Part shown: positions 6,535 to 15,015 of the stretch, piece by piece
How the letters are laid out: each line of letters opens with the position of its first letter
How positions within the stretch are numbered: the first letter of the stretch is position 1
NCBI GenBank assembly: GCA_016703605.1
Contig: JADJBU010000019.1
Span: forward strand, 1-49,117
Source of the DNA: Candidatus Villigracilis adiacens
Lineage (GTDB): Bacteria; Chloroflexota; Anaerolineae; Anaerolineales; Villigracilaceae
Reading direction: 5' to 3'
DNA: 49,117 nucleotides
Made by a program: the position numbers and the translations under genes
The notes under the pieces: generated by a model
Told to the model about the DNA's origin: nothing
Seen by the model: the letters and a program-made list of their open reading frames with translations, nothing else
Database searches by the model: none

Positions 6535-8070
6535 ATGACAACTCAACTCATCGAATGTATCCCCAACTTTTCCGAAGCGCGCCGACCCGAAGTGATAGAC
6601 AGAATCGCCGCCGCCATCCAATCGGTCAGTGACGTAAAACTCCTCGACCGCTCCTCCGACCTCGACCACAACCGCACCGTGCTGACCTTCGCCGGGTCGC
6701 CTGCGGGCGTGGAAGAAGCCGCCTTCCTCGCCATCCAGACCGCCGCCGAACTGATCGATCTCGACACGCATACCGGCGAACATCCCCGCATCGGCGCGAC
6801 GGATGTGGTTCCCTTCGTTCCGCTTCAAGGTGCGAGCATGGATGATTGCATCGCCATCGCCAAACGACTCGGCGAGCGCGTGGGAAACGAACTCAATATC
6901 CCCGTCTATCTTTACGAAGCCGCCGCGACCAAGCCCGAACGCACCAATCTCGAAAACATCCGCCGCGGACAATACGAAGGCTTGAAGGCTGAAATCAAAA
7001 AGCCCGAACGCCAGCCCGATTACGGTCCCAGCCAACTTCCCAAAGCAGGCGCGACCGTCATCGGCGCGCGGGCTCCGCTCATCGCCTTCAATGTCTACCT
7101 CACCAGCGACGATGTAAGCATCGCAAAAAAAATCGCCAAAGCCGTGCGCCAGTCTTCGGGCGGCTTGCGTTATGTCAAAGGTCTTGGCCTGCTCGTCGAA
7201 GGGCGCGCGCAGGTCTCGATGAATCTCACAAACTTCCGCGAAACGCCCATCGCCCGCGTGGTCGAATTCATCCGCCGCGAAGCCGAGCGTTACGGCGTGA
7301 ACATCCATCACAGCGAACTGGTCGGTTTGATTCCGCAGGAAGCGTTGGTGGATGCCGCGGTCTGGTACACCCAGTTGGATGCATTTTCTCCCGAGCAGAT
7401 TCTCGAATCCAGGCTTTTCTCTTCTCCCACCGCCGCCGGTTCCGACTCCGCCGGTAGCGGATCCAGTTTCATTGAGCAGTTAGCCGCGCCGACTCCTGCT
7501 CCCGGCGGCGGTTCTGCCGCTGCTTACTCAGGCGCGATGGGCGCGGCTCTCGTCGCCATGGTGGCGGGAGTCACCCTCGGCAAGAAGAAATACGCCGACG
7601 TTGAAGCAGAAATGCAAGCCATCCGCGTTGTGGCGGAAAACCTGCGCATGGAATTGACCCAGGCTGTGGACGACGATGCGGCTTCATTCGAAGTGCTGAT
7701 GGCGAAGTTCAAACTGCCGAAGGACACCGAAGAACAAAAGTCCGCGAGAGAGGCGGCGATCACGCAGGCGACTCTCAACGCCGCGCACATCCCGCTCCAC
7801 GTGGCAGAAGGTGCCGTCAAAGTGATGGAACTCGCCCTCAAATGCGCTCGTCACGGTTTGCTTAGCGCCATCAGCGACGCCGCCTCCGGCTTCGCCATGG
7901 CGCGCGCATCGTTGACCGCCGCGGCATACAACGTGCGAATCAACGTCAACTCGCTTGGGGATAAATCATTGGGCGAGCGCATGTTGAGCGAATTGGCAGA
8001 TTTGGAATCGGCGGCGGATAAACTCGAAGGGGAGATGCAGGCTGTGATGAAAGAAAGAGGCGGGATATAA
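6535..8070 (+). CDS. ftcD: Bifunctional glutamate formimidoyltransferase / formimidoyl-THF cyclodeaminase
   Basis: A 511-residue fusion of the two enzymes that pass the formimino group of histidine breakdown to tetrahydrofolate and then release ammonia to give methenyl-THF. The transferase occupies about residues 1-298 (IPNFSEARRPEV at the start; conserved GEHPRIGATDVVPF at 81-94 with His83 as the likely catalytic histidine). A Ser/Gly/Ala linker (299-311) leads to the cyclodeaminase (312-511) with the conserved TPAPGGGSAAA folate-binding region. Fused forms are standard in animals and occur in some bacteria. No hutH, hutU or hutI lies in the window, so it could serve histidine use or general one-carbon supply. 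The Shine-Dalgarno is not evident; the start is set by the family N-terminus. Confidence 0.9.
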   Translation: MTTQLIECIPNFSEARRPEVIDRIAAAIQSVSDVKLLDRSSDLDHNRTVLTFAGSPAGVEEAAFLAIQTAAELIDLDTHTGEHPRIGATDVVPFVPLQGASMDDCIAIAKRLGERVGNELNIPVYLYEAAATKPERTNLENIRRGQYEGLKAEIKKPERQPDYGPSQLPKAGATVIGARAPLIAFNVYLTSDDVSIAKKIAKAVRQSSGGLRYVKGLGLLVEGRAQVSMNLTNFRETPIARVVEFIRREAERYGVNIHHSELVGLIPQEALVDAAVWYTQLDAFSPEQILESRLFSSPTAAGSDSAGSGSSFIEQLAAPTPAPGGGSAAAYSGAMGAALVAMVAGVTLGKKKYADVEAEMQAIRVVAENLRMELTQAVDDDAASFEVLMAKFKLPKDTEEQKSAREAAITQATLNAAHIPLHVAEGAVKVMELALKCARHGLLSAISDAASGFAMARASLTAAAYNVRINVNSLGDKSLGERMLSELADLESAADKLEGEMQAVMKERGGI

Positions 8071-8103
8071 TTTCCGCCTCTTGAGTATTGATCCGGCGAG
8101 AGT

Positions 8104-9654
8104 ATGAGTCATCCCAATATTTATTACAGCGCGATTTTGCTTGCCGCGGGCGTAGCCTGTCTTGTTGTGGCGGTTATGGCGTGGCAGTTGCGCAGGGAGG
8201 CGCCGGGCGCCACGCCGCTGACGATTTTCCTGCTTGGGTTGAGCTGGTGGGATATTACCTATGCCGTGTTTTGGGTGGACTTTCCCGCGCCCACGCCTTA
8301 TTTCTGGCTGGATATTACGATGGTTGGAGGGTTTGTCGTCCCGACGGCGTTTCTGGTCTTTGCGCTGGAATATTCCGACGGCCGGCGCTGGTTGAGTCGT
8401 CCCGTCCTTTTTGCGCTTGCCATCGAACCGATTCTCGCCTGCGCCCTGATGTGGACGGATTCCTGGCATGATCTGTACTTCGATGGGAAGCGGGCATTGA
8501 ACACCACGCGCCTCCTGGATGCGGGACCTGTGCATTGGGCGAACGCTTATTACTCCTACCTTCTGATTCTGGCAGGCGTGATCGTCCTGGCGCGGTTTTA
8601 TTTTCGTTCGACGGGCGTCTATCGCCGGCAGGCGGCTTTGATTCTGGCGGCTGTGGCGCTTCCATGGACGGCGAATTTTGCGTTTCTTGCCGGCTGGCTT
8701 CCGTCGGACGCCGACACGACCCCCTTCATCTTTTCCATCACTGCATTAATTATGGCTTTCGCGCTGACCCGCTACCGCCTGCTCAATATCGTGCCGGTTG
8801 CCCGAAGCATGTTGATCGAGAACATGAACGAGGGTGTGCTGGTGTTGAATTCCAACAACCTTGTGGTGGACATCAACCCGGAGGCGCGGCGGGTTCTGCC
8901 GCCCGATTTCGACATCGGGCAGCCGGTGCAAATCGCCTTCCGATTTTTTCCTGATTTTGTCGCGCGTTTCTTTGACGCCGAGGAGGCGCAGGCGGAGCTT
9001 TTGACCGACAACCGTCACCTTGATCTGCGCATCTCCCCTTTGCGCGATGACCGCGGGAAGATGATCGGGAGGCTGGTTGTCTGGCGCGATATTTCCGATT
9101 TGATAGACGTCCGCTCCAAACTTGAGACCCTTGCAATCACCGACGAATTGACCGGCGTTTACAATCGGCGTCATTTTATGAAGCTGGCGGAAAGCCAGGT
9201 GCTCCACGCGCGGAGGCATGGGCGTTCGCTGGCGATGGGGTTGATTGACCTGGATTATTTCAAAGGCATCAACGATACGTATGGACACGCCGCGGGCGAC
9301 CGGGCGCTTGCCGCATTTGCGCATTTGATCCGGGAGAACGTCCGCGATTTCGACGTGTTTGGGCGGCTCGGCGGTGAGGAATTCGGGCTGCTCATGCCGG
9401 ACACGGAAGTGGAACAGGCGTTTCAAGCCGCGGAGCGCCTGCGCGTCATTGTCGAGGCGAGCCATATCTTTCCGGGAGATGGCGCAAGTTCCATTACTTT
9501 CAGCCTGGGGCTGGGCATGTTGGAGGGGGAGAATGACACGCTTGGTTCGCTTCTGCGCCGCGCCGACCATGCCTTGTACGCCGCCAAACATGCGGGCAGG
9601 AACCGCGTGATTGTCTGGCGGGGGGATGAGGTCCGTTCGGAACCGCCTGTGTAA
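8104..9654 (+). CDS. Membrane diguanylate cyclase (7TM - PAS - GGDEF)
   Basis: A 516-residue protein that probably makes cyclic di-GMP. Residues 1-225 hold seven membrane helices of the kind found at the N-terminus of some histidine kinases (7TM His-kinase N-terminal domain). A PAS-like domain follows (about 235-335: ENMNEGVLVL, VVDINPEARR). The GGDEF domain (about 345-510) is complete: TDELTGVYNRRHF, metal-binding Asp382 in IDLDYFK, the signature GGEEF at 423-427, and an RxxD product-inhibition site (RDFD, 414-417) exactly 5 residues before it. It should therefore be active and feedback-inhibited. It starts 33 bases after ftcD and may be cotranscribed. The signal sensed is unknown. Confidence 0.9.
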   Translation: MSHPNIYYSAILLAAGVACLVVAVMAWQLRREAPGATPLTIFLLGLSWWDITYAVFWVDFPAPTPYFWLDITMVGGFVVPTAFLVFALEYSDGRRWLSRPVLFALAIEPILACALMWTDSWHDLYFDGKRALNTTRLLDAGPVHWANAYYSYLLILAGVIVLARFYFRSTGVYRRQAALILAAVALPWTANFAFLAGWLPSDADTTPFIFSITALIMAFALTRYRLLNIVPVARSMLIENMNEGVLVLNSNNLVVDINPEARRVLPPDFDIGQPVQIAFRFFPDFVARFFDAEEAQAELLTDNRHLDLRISPLRDDRGKMIGRLVVWRDISDLIDVRSKLETLAITDELTGVYNRRHFMKLAESQVLHARRHGRSLAMGLIDLDYFKGINDTYGHAAGDRALAAFAHLIRENVRDFDVFGRLGGEEFGLLMPDTEVEQAFQAAERLRVIVEASHIFPGDGASSITFSLGLGMLEGENDTLGSLLRRADHALYAAKHAGRNRVIVWRGDEVRSEPPV

Positions 9655-9660
9655 ATTTCC

Positions 9661-9689
9661 TTGCCCAATCTCCCGGGCTTGTGTATAAT
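9661..9689 (+). promoter_or_regulatory. Sigma70 promoter of the T-box/ileS unit
   Basis: TTGCCC (9661-9666) and consensus TATAAT (9684-9689) are 17 bases apart. Transcription would start near 9696, directly before the T-box stem I. Confidence 0.75.
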
Positions 9690-9696
9690 CGCGCCA

Positions 9697-9972
9697 TTCA
9701 AAAGCGTGGATGGGAACGAGTAGGTTTACAGAGTTGCCAGCGAGTTCGCGGTTTGGTGAAAGGCGAACCAACGAAATAAATCGAAAATCCTCCCGGAGTT
9801 GCAAACTGAAATCAGTGATCAGTCGCTGAAAGTAAGTGAGCCGAAATTGTTCCTCGTTACCGGAACAGGGCGATGATTGTCGCCCAATGAGTGTCCCGCG
9901 TATCGCGGGAAATCAGAGTGGTACCGCGCGGGCAATGCTCTCGTCTCTGTGTGAGATGAGAGTTTTTCTTTT
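9697..9972 (+). promoter_or_regulatory. T-box leader, isoleucine-tRNA sensing
   Basis: A transcriptional T-box riboswitch in front of ileS. The invariant T-box sequence is present as AGAGTGGTACCGCG (9915-9928). Its variable base, T at 9922, would pair with the A73 discriminator of tRNA-Ile. Stem I carries typical pieces: GAACGAGTA near its 5' side, and CAGAGTTGCCAGCG followed by GGTGAAAGGCGAACC distally. An ATC isoleucine codon at 9787-9789, after GAA and before CTCCCGGAG, is the best specifier candidate. An intrinsic terminator follows at 9938-9972, and the T-box sequence can form the competing antiterminator. Uncharged tRNA-Ile should allow read-through into ileS. Confidence 0.92.
9938..9972 (+). 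terminator. Regulated terminator of the T-box
   Basis: CTCTCGTCTC (9938-9947) pairs with GAGATGAGAG (9953-9962), ten pairs with one G-U, loop TGTGT, followed by TTTTTCTTTT. This is the terminator that the T-box antiterminator would displace. Confidence 0.9.
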
Positions 9973-10019
9973 AATTCGGTTGGAATGTTGCAAGTTACAG
10001 GTTGAATGTTTTGCCCTGC

Positions 10020-10051
10020 AACCTTCAACCTTCAACCTTCAACCTTCAACC
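10020..10051 (+). repeat. Tandem heptamer (AACCTTC)4 before ileS
   Basis: Four perfect AACCTTC copies plus a partial one lie between the T-box terminator and the ribosome site AGGAG (10052-10056). It is pyrimidine-rich and unlikely to fold, which may keep the ribosome site open. Copy number could vary between strains. Confidence 0.8.
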
Positions 10052-10061
10052 AGGAGAAATA

Positions 10062-13000
10062 ATGTTCAAAGCCGTAAACCCAAAACTCGACGTGCCTTCG
10101 ATGGAGGATAGCGTCCTTAAATTCTGGAAGAAGCAGGAGATCTTCAAGAAAACCGTCGAACAGCGACAGGGCAAACCCGAATATGTTTTCTATGAAGGTC
10201 CGCCCACCGCGAACGGACGCCCCGGCGTGCATCACGTCCTGGCGCGCGCCTTCAAGGATATGTTCCCGCGTTACAAGATCATGCGCGGATATCACATCTC
10301 GCGGCGCGGCGGCTGGGATACGCACGGACTCCCGGTCGAGATCGAGGTCGAGAAGCAGTTGGGCTTCACCAACAAGCAGCAGATCGAAGAATACGGCATT
10401 GATAAGTTCAACGAACTTTGCAAGAAGTCGGTCTTTACCTACATCCAGGAATGGGAAAAACTGACCGAGCGCATCGGCTTCTGGGTGGATTTGGAAACCG
10501 CCTACGTGACCTACACCAACGACTACATCGAGTCGGTCTGGTGGATTTTGAAAAACTTCTGGGAGAAGGACTTGCTCTTCAAGGGCTACAAGATCGTGCC
10601 GTATTGCCCGCGTTGTGGCACGCCTCTCTCCGACCATGAAGTGGCGCTCGGCTACGACGATGCCGAAGACCCCTCGGTCTTTGTACGTTTCCCGCTGGCA
10701 GATAAGCCCGATACCTCCTTCCTCGTGTGGACGACAACCCCGTGGACGCTGCCCGCCAACGTCGCCATCGCCGCGCACCCCGAAGTGGACTATGTCACCG
10801 TCGAGCGCGATAACAACGGCGTGAGCGAAAAACTGATCCTTGCCAAATCGCTTTTGGAGAAGGTCTTCCGCGGCGAAGAGGTGAAGGTTCTCGATACATT
10901 CAAGGGCAAGAAACTCAAGGGCGTGAAGTACAAACCGCTCTTCACCTTTGTGACTCTCGACAAGCCCGCGCATTTCGTCGTGATGGGAGATTTTGTCACC
11001 ACCGAAGACGGCACAGGGTTGGTACATCAGGCTCCGGCGTTCGGCGCGGAAGATATGGAGATGGCGAAGCAATACGATTTGCCCATTGTCCTCACCGTTC
11101 AACCCGACGGCACGTTCATTCCCGAAGTCACCCCCTGGCGCGGAGTCTTTGTCAAGGAAGCCGACCCGCAGATCATCGCCGACCTCGAAGCGCGCGGACT
11201 GATGTTCCGCGCCGAGACGCTCGTCCACACCTATCCGTTCTGCTGGCGCTGTAAAACTCCACTGCTGTATTACGCGCGCGAGTCGTGGTACATCCGCACC
11301 AGCGCGAAGAAGGAAAACCTGGTTGGGTTGAACAAGACCATCCACTGGGTTCCCGATCACATCCGCAACGGACGCTTCGGCAACTGGCTCGAAAACAACA
11401 TTGACTGGTCGCTCTCGCGCGAGCGTTATTGGGGCACGCCGCTTCCCGTTTGGGAGTGCGACGATTGCCATGACCGCGAATGCGTCGGTTCTGTAAAAGA
11501 ACTGTCGGAGAAAGCCGGAAAAGACCTAACCGAACTTGATCTTCACCGCCCACACGTAGACAACGTTCACTGGAAGTGTGTCAAGTGCGGGGGCGAGATG
11601 AGCCGCGTCAAGGATTTGATTGACGTGTGGTTCGACTCCGGTTCGATGCCGTACGCGCAGTGGCATTATCCGTTCGAGAATCAGGACAAATTCGAGGCGC
11701 AGTATCCCGCCGACTACATCTGCGAAGCGGTTGACCAGACGCGCGGCTGGTTCTATTCGCTGCACGCCATCTCGACCCTGCTCAACGATAAAGTCTCGTT
11801 CAAGAATGTGATCTGCCTCGGTCACATTCAGGACGCCGAAGGACGCAAGATGTCCAAGTCGCTGGGCAACATCGTCCAGCCCTGGGATGTGATCAACGTC
11901 CACGGCGCGGATGCGCTGCGCTGGTATCTCTACACCGCCACGCCGCCGGGACAGGAACGCCGCTTCTCCTCCGATCTGGTCGGGGACGTGATCCGCAGCT
12001 TTACGCTTACGCTGTGGAATGTGTACTCGTTCTTCGTGACCTATGCCAACCTCGACAAGCCGCAGGGACTCAAAGTCCTCGCGCCGACGAATGAGCTGGA
12101 TCGCTGGCTGCTCTCGGAGTTGAACGCGCTCGTCCGCGATGTGACCGCCGCCTACGAAGACTACGATGTAACCTACGCCACGCGCCCGGTCGAGGAATTT
12201 GTGGAGACGCTTTCCACCTGGTATGTGCGCCGCTCGCGCCGCCGTTTCTGGAAGAACGAATCCAGTTCGGATAAACAGTCGGCGTATTCGACGCTTTACA
12301 CCGCGCTGGTGACGGTCGCCAAGTTGATCGCGCCCGCCATGCCCTTCGTCGCGGAGGAGTTGTACCAGAACCTCGTCCGCTCGGTGGATGAGACCGCGCC
12401 GGAGTCTGTGCATCTCGCCGAGTGGCCCGTTGTGATGGAAGAGTTCATTGACGAGTCGCTCAACACCGAAATGGATCTGGTGATGAAACTCGTCTCGCTC
12501 GGTCACTCGGCGCGGCAGAAAGCGAACCGCAAAGTCCGTCAGCCGCTGGCGGAAGCCGCGTTTTCAGTTGGGAACAACACCGAACGCGCCGCGTTGATGA
12601 AGAATGTGGAAGTCGTTCAGGACGAGTTGAACGTCAAGCAGGTGAGATTGCTCGACGCCGCGACCGAAGCGGTCTCACACACGGTCAAGCCGCTGCCCAA
12701 GCAACTCGGACAAAAATATGGTAACAAGTTCCCCGCCATCCAAAAGGCGATCCTCGCCATGAATGCGGAAGAGGTTGCCCGCACGCTCACATCCGGCAGC
12801 CCGCTCGAAGTAACCGCGAACGGCGAGACCTTCCAGATCGTATCGGAGGAAGTGGAAGTGAAAGCGCTCGCCAAGGAAGGCTTTGCCGTCGCCGAAGATG
12901 GCGCGTATGTCGCCGCGCTCGTCACCACGTTGACTCCCGAACTCGCCGCCGAAGGCTTGGCGCGTGAATTCGTCCGCCGTGTGCAGGATTTACGCAAGAC

Positions 13001-13205
13001 TGCCAATCTGGACGTCGCCGACCGCATCGAGTTATTCGTTGAAGCCAGCGCCGGGTTGAAGACCGCCGTGGAAACACACGCCGATTACATCAAGTCTGAG
13101 ACGTTGACGGTGAAGTTGTCCTTCGCCACTCCGCCCGCGAATGCATCCGTGGTGGAAGATGCCTTTGAAGGGGAGACGGTGAAGGTGGGGTTGGTGAAGA
13201 GGTAG
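10062..13205 (+). CDS. ileS: Isoleucyl-tRNA synthetase
   Basis: A 1047-residue class I synthetase that charges tRNA-Ile with isoleucine. The HIGH motif is the variant GVHH (55-58) inside PPTANGRPGVHH, as I recall from the actinobacterial and Chloroflexota IleRS group, and KMSKS is exact (596-600). The editing domain lies in between. Cysteine pairs (CPRC, CWRC, CDDC, CVKC) suggest bound zinc. The anticodon-binding and C-terminal domains follow from about 650. Length and motifs match the longer, eukaryote-like type 2 IleRS, often less sensitive to mupirocin. The ATG at 10062 has AGGAG 5 bases upstream; an in-frame codon at 10002 would add 20 residues translated from the repeat and is rejected. 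Expression is controlled by the T-box upstream. Confidence 0.97.
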   Translation: MFKAVNPKLDVPSMEDSVLKFWKKQEIFKKTVEQRQGKPEYVFYEGPPTANGRPGVHHVLARAFKDMFPRYKIMRGYHISRRGGWDTHGLPVEIEVEKQLGFTNKQQIEEYGIDKFNELCKKSVFTYIQEWEKLTERIGFWVDLETAYVTYTNDYIESVWWILKNFWEKDLLFKGYKIVPYCPRCGTPLSDHEVALGYDDAEDPSVFVRFPLADKPDTSFLVWTTTPWTLPANVAIAAHPEVDYVTVERDNNGVSEKLILAKSLLEKVFRGEEVKVLDTFKGKKLKGVKYKPLFTFVTLDKPAHFVVMGDFVTTEDGTGLVHQAPAFGAEDMEMAKQYDLPIVLTVQPDGTFIPEVTPWRGVFVKEADPQIIADLEARGLMFRAETLVHTYPFCWRCKTPLLYYARESWYIRTSAKKENLVGLNKTIHWVPDHIRNGRFGNWLENNIDWSLSRERYWGTPLPVWECDDCHDRECVGSVKELSEKAGKDLTELDLHRPHVDNVHWKCVKCGGEMSRVKDLIDVWFDSGSMPYAQWHYPFENQDKFEAQYPADYICEAVDQTRGWFYSLHAISTLLNDKVSFKNVICLGHIQDAEGRKMSKSLGNIVQPWDVINVHGADALRWYLYTATPPGQERRFSSDLVGDVIRSFTLTLWNVYSFFVTYANLDKPQGLKVLAPTNELDRWLLSELNALVRDVTAAYEDYDVTYATRPVEEFVETLSTWYVRRSRRRFWKNESSSDKQSAYSTLYTALVTVAKLIAPAMPFVAEELYQNLVRSVDETAPESVHLAEWPVVMEEFIDESLNTEMDLVMKLVSLGHSARQKANRKVRQPLAEAAFSVGNNTERAALMKNVEVVQDELNVKQVRLLDAATEAVSHTVKPLPKQLGQKYGNKFPAIQKAILAMNAEEVARTLTSGSPLEVTANGETFQIVSEEVEVKALAKEGFAVAEDGAYVAALVTTLTPELAAEGLAREFVRRVQDLRKTANLDVADRIELFVEASAGLKTAVETHADYIKSETLTVKLSFATPPANASVVEDAFEGETVKVGLVKR

Positions 13206-13241
13206 AGGGTAGTGAATGGGGAATGGTTGATCGTGAATAGG

Positions 13242-13284
13242 AAGACCTCCGTGGATTCGAGTGAGCGAACCGGAGGTCTTTTTT
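13242..13284 (+). terminator. Rho-independent terminator of ileS
   Basis: AAGACCTCCG (13242-13251) and CGGAGGTCTT (13271-13280) form a perfect 10-base stem followed by a T-run. It sits 36 bases after the ileS stop. Confidence 0.9.
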
Positions 13285-13349
13285 ATTTGCGCGGATTTCA
13301 TCACGCCGACTTAACCATTATCGCCACCCAAATACACCTGCTCTTCCCC

Positions 13350-13474
13350 TCCCCACTTTCCACTTTCCACTCGTATAATTCCACAACCATAAACCCCATC
13401 CTGTGTTTACTCAATCACCCCCCCATTCCCATTCACCATTCACCACTCCCACTCCCCACCCCCAAGGAACTCCC
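13350..13474 (+). repeat. Pyrimidine-rich low-complexity leader with TATAAT
   Basis: Between the ileS terminator and the next start, the plus strand becomes almost free of G and is made of echoing phrases: CCACTTTCCACTTTCCACT, then CATTCCCATTCACCATTCACC, then CCACTCCCACTCCCC. A consensus -10 box TATAAT is embedded at 13374-13379 without a clear -35. The ribosome site AAGGA (13464-13468) follows. Similar phrases occur upstream of other genes in the window. Confidence 0.55.
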
Positions 13475-14200
13475 ATGACCTCATCCCCCCAACCCAACCT
13501 CATCCGCACCATTCTAGCCTATGGCGTCCATCTTTTCACCGCTACCGGCGCCATCTGGGGACTTCTCGGAATCTTCGCCGTCTTCGAAGGCGATTACAAG
13601 ATGATGATCGTCTGGATGATCGTCGCCATGCTTGTGGACGGCTTCGACGGCACACTCGCCCGCCTCGCAGACGTGAAAACCTACGCCAACGGCGTGGACG
13701 GAGCCCTGCTCGATAACATCCTCGACTATCTCAACTACGTCCTCGTCCCCGCCATCTTCATGATCCAAACCGACCTCCTGCCCGAGCCGGTCAAGTGGCT
13801 TACGGCTTGTCTCATCCTGCTCACCTCCGCCTATCAATTCACCCAGACCGACGCCAAGACCGACGACCATCACTTCAAGGGCTTCCCGTCCTATTGGAAT
13901 GTCGCTGCGCTGTACATGTTGCTCATGAACCTGCCGCCCTGGGTCAACTTCGGCTTCCTCATGCTCTTCAATGTCATGGTCTTCATTCCGGTCAAATACA
14001 TCTACCCATCCCGCAACACCTACCTCAAAACGATCACCAACATCCTCACCTGGGCGTACGCCGCCATCGGCATCTGGGCGCTGCTGCAATACCCGAACCA
14101 TCCCAACTGGGTGGCGTGGGCATCCCTGATCTACGTCGGCTACTACCTCGTCCTTAGCCTGATTCCCAAAAACAAAAACACCCCCGCCCATGCAAATTGA
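13475..14200 (+). CDS. CDP-alcohol phosphatidyltransferase, phosphatidylcholine-synthase-like
   Basis: A 241-residue integral membrane enzyme. The CDP-alcohol phosphotransferase signature is clear: D-G-F-D-G-T-L-A-R, then after about eleven residues a G-x-x-x-D-x-x-x-D segment (GALLDNILD) that binds metal and the CDP moiety. About seven or eight membrane helices follow the usual pattern. The N-terminal HLFTATGAIWGLLG and the overall length resemble bacterial phosphatidylcholine synthase (Pcs), which joins choline to CDP-diacylglycerol. Other alcohols such as serine or inositol phosphate cannot be excluded. The ATG at 13475 has AAGGA 6 bases upstream. The GNAT gene overlaps its end by 11 bases. 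Confidence 0.8.
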   Translation: MTSSPQPNLIRTILAYGVHLFTATGAIWGLLGIFAVFEGDYKMMIVWMIVAMLVDGFDGTLARLADVKTYANGVDGALLDNILDYLNYVLVPAIFMIQTDLLPEPVKWLTACLILLTSAYQFTQTDAKTDDHHFKGFPSYWNVAALYMLLMNLPPWVNFGFLMLFNVMVFIPVKYIYPSRNTYLKTITNILTWAYAAIGIWALLQYPNHPNWVAWASLIYVGYYLVLSLIPKNKNTPAHAN

Positions 14201-14618
14201 AGTCGCCGCCCGGGCAGATGATGAACTCTACGAGGCCTTCCAGCGTCTCGTGCCTCAGATGACTCAAAATAATCCGCCTCCGACTCGGGAGGAACTGGCT
14301 GCTCTTATTCAGGAGCCTTCGTCCACGCTGCTGCTTGCCCGCGCCGGGGGCGGAGAGGTCATCGGCGCCCTGACCCTCGCCGTATACCGCGTCCCCACCG
14401 GCGTCCGCTCCATCATCGAAGACGTCATCGTGGATATGTCCGCCCGCAGGCAGGGCGTCGGCGAGGCATTGATGCAAGCCGCGATCCGAATCGCAAGAGA
14501 AAAAGGCGCGCAAAAGATTGCGCTTTCATCCAACCCCATGCGGGCGGCTGCCAACAACCTCTACGTCAAACTGGGATTCAAAAAACGCGAAACGAACGCA
14601 TATCTCTTGATGTTATAA
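14190..14618 (+). CDS. GNAT family N-acetyltransferase
   Basis: A 142-residue acetyl-CoA-dependent acetyltransferase. Motif A, which binds the CoA pyrophosphate, is RRQGVGEALM; the preceding strand is EDVIVDMSA. The C-terminal part has the typical AAxxLYxKLGF pattern. Substrate cannot be told from sequence. The start codon lies inside the last codons of the upstream phosphatidyltransferase gene (11-base overlap in another frame), so translation is probably coupled. Confidence 0.85.
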   Translation: MQIEVAARADDELYEAFQRLVPQMTQNNPPPTREELAALIQEPSSTLLLARAGGGEVIGALTLAVYRVPTGVRSIIEDVIVDMSARRQGVGEALMQAAIRIAREKGAQKIALSSNPMRAAANNLYVKLGFKKRETNAYLLML

Positions 14619-14681
14619 GCGGCTGTGTCTGACGGTCACGGAGTCGAACGTCTCCCGAGTTCCATTCCCGCGCTGTTTGCG

Positions 14682-14701
14682 CCAAAATCGGGCGATTTTG
14701 G
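14682..14701. other. Perfect palindrome after the GNAT gene
   Basis: CCAAAATCG, GG, CGATTTTGG is a perfect 9-base inverted repeat with a 2-base centre. There is no T-run, so it may be a protein-binding site or a weak processing hairpin. The remaining sequence of the 14619-14885 gap shows nothing I can name. Confidence 0.4.
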
Positions 14702-14885
14702 ACACCGACCGGGTTTACGGATATTCTAAAAAGATTTCCTCAAGATACTCTGTGTTCTGATATGAAAAAACGTCTCAAAGGGTTCTGAAAAGGAATGGAG
14801 ATTCTAGCTGACAACTTTCGGGGCGGCGCTTTTCCCATTTTCGGATGAAACTCGTTTCATGAATACTCTGTGGCAAATAATAGAG

Positions 14886-14997
14886 GTAACTGCTCAGTGG
14901 CTTTGTCATTTCGACGAGCCGAGCGAGGAGAAATCTTGGGCAACTCTAAAAAGATTTCTCGAAATGGCAATCGAGAATGAGCAGGCTAAGCAGTTAC
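14886..14997. repeat. MITE-like palindromic element
   Basis: A 112-base element with three nested inverted repeats. The outer ends are GTAACTGCTCA (14886-14896) and TAAGCAGTTAC (14987-14997); the middle pair is CATTTCGA (14907-14914) and TCGAAATG (14959-14966); the inner pair is GAGAAATCTT (14928-14937) and AAGATTTCTC (14951-14960). The core CATTTCGACGAGCCGAGCG followed by AGGAGAAATCT matches a dispersed repeat type common in environmental bacterial genomes. It has no coding capacity. Confidence 0.65.
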
Positions 14998-15015
14998 GAG
15001 TTATGAAACAATCCC

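Noticed and set aside
10032..11471. 479-codon open frame on the minus strand opposite ileS
   Set aside because: Antisense shadow of ileS; no domain, no ribosome site, low-complexity translation.
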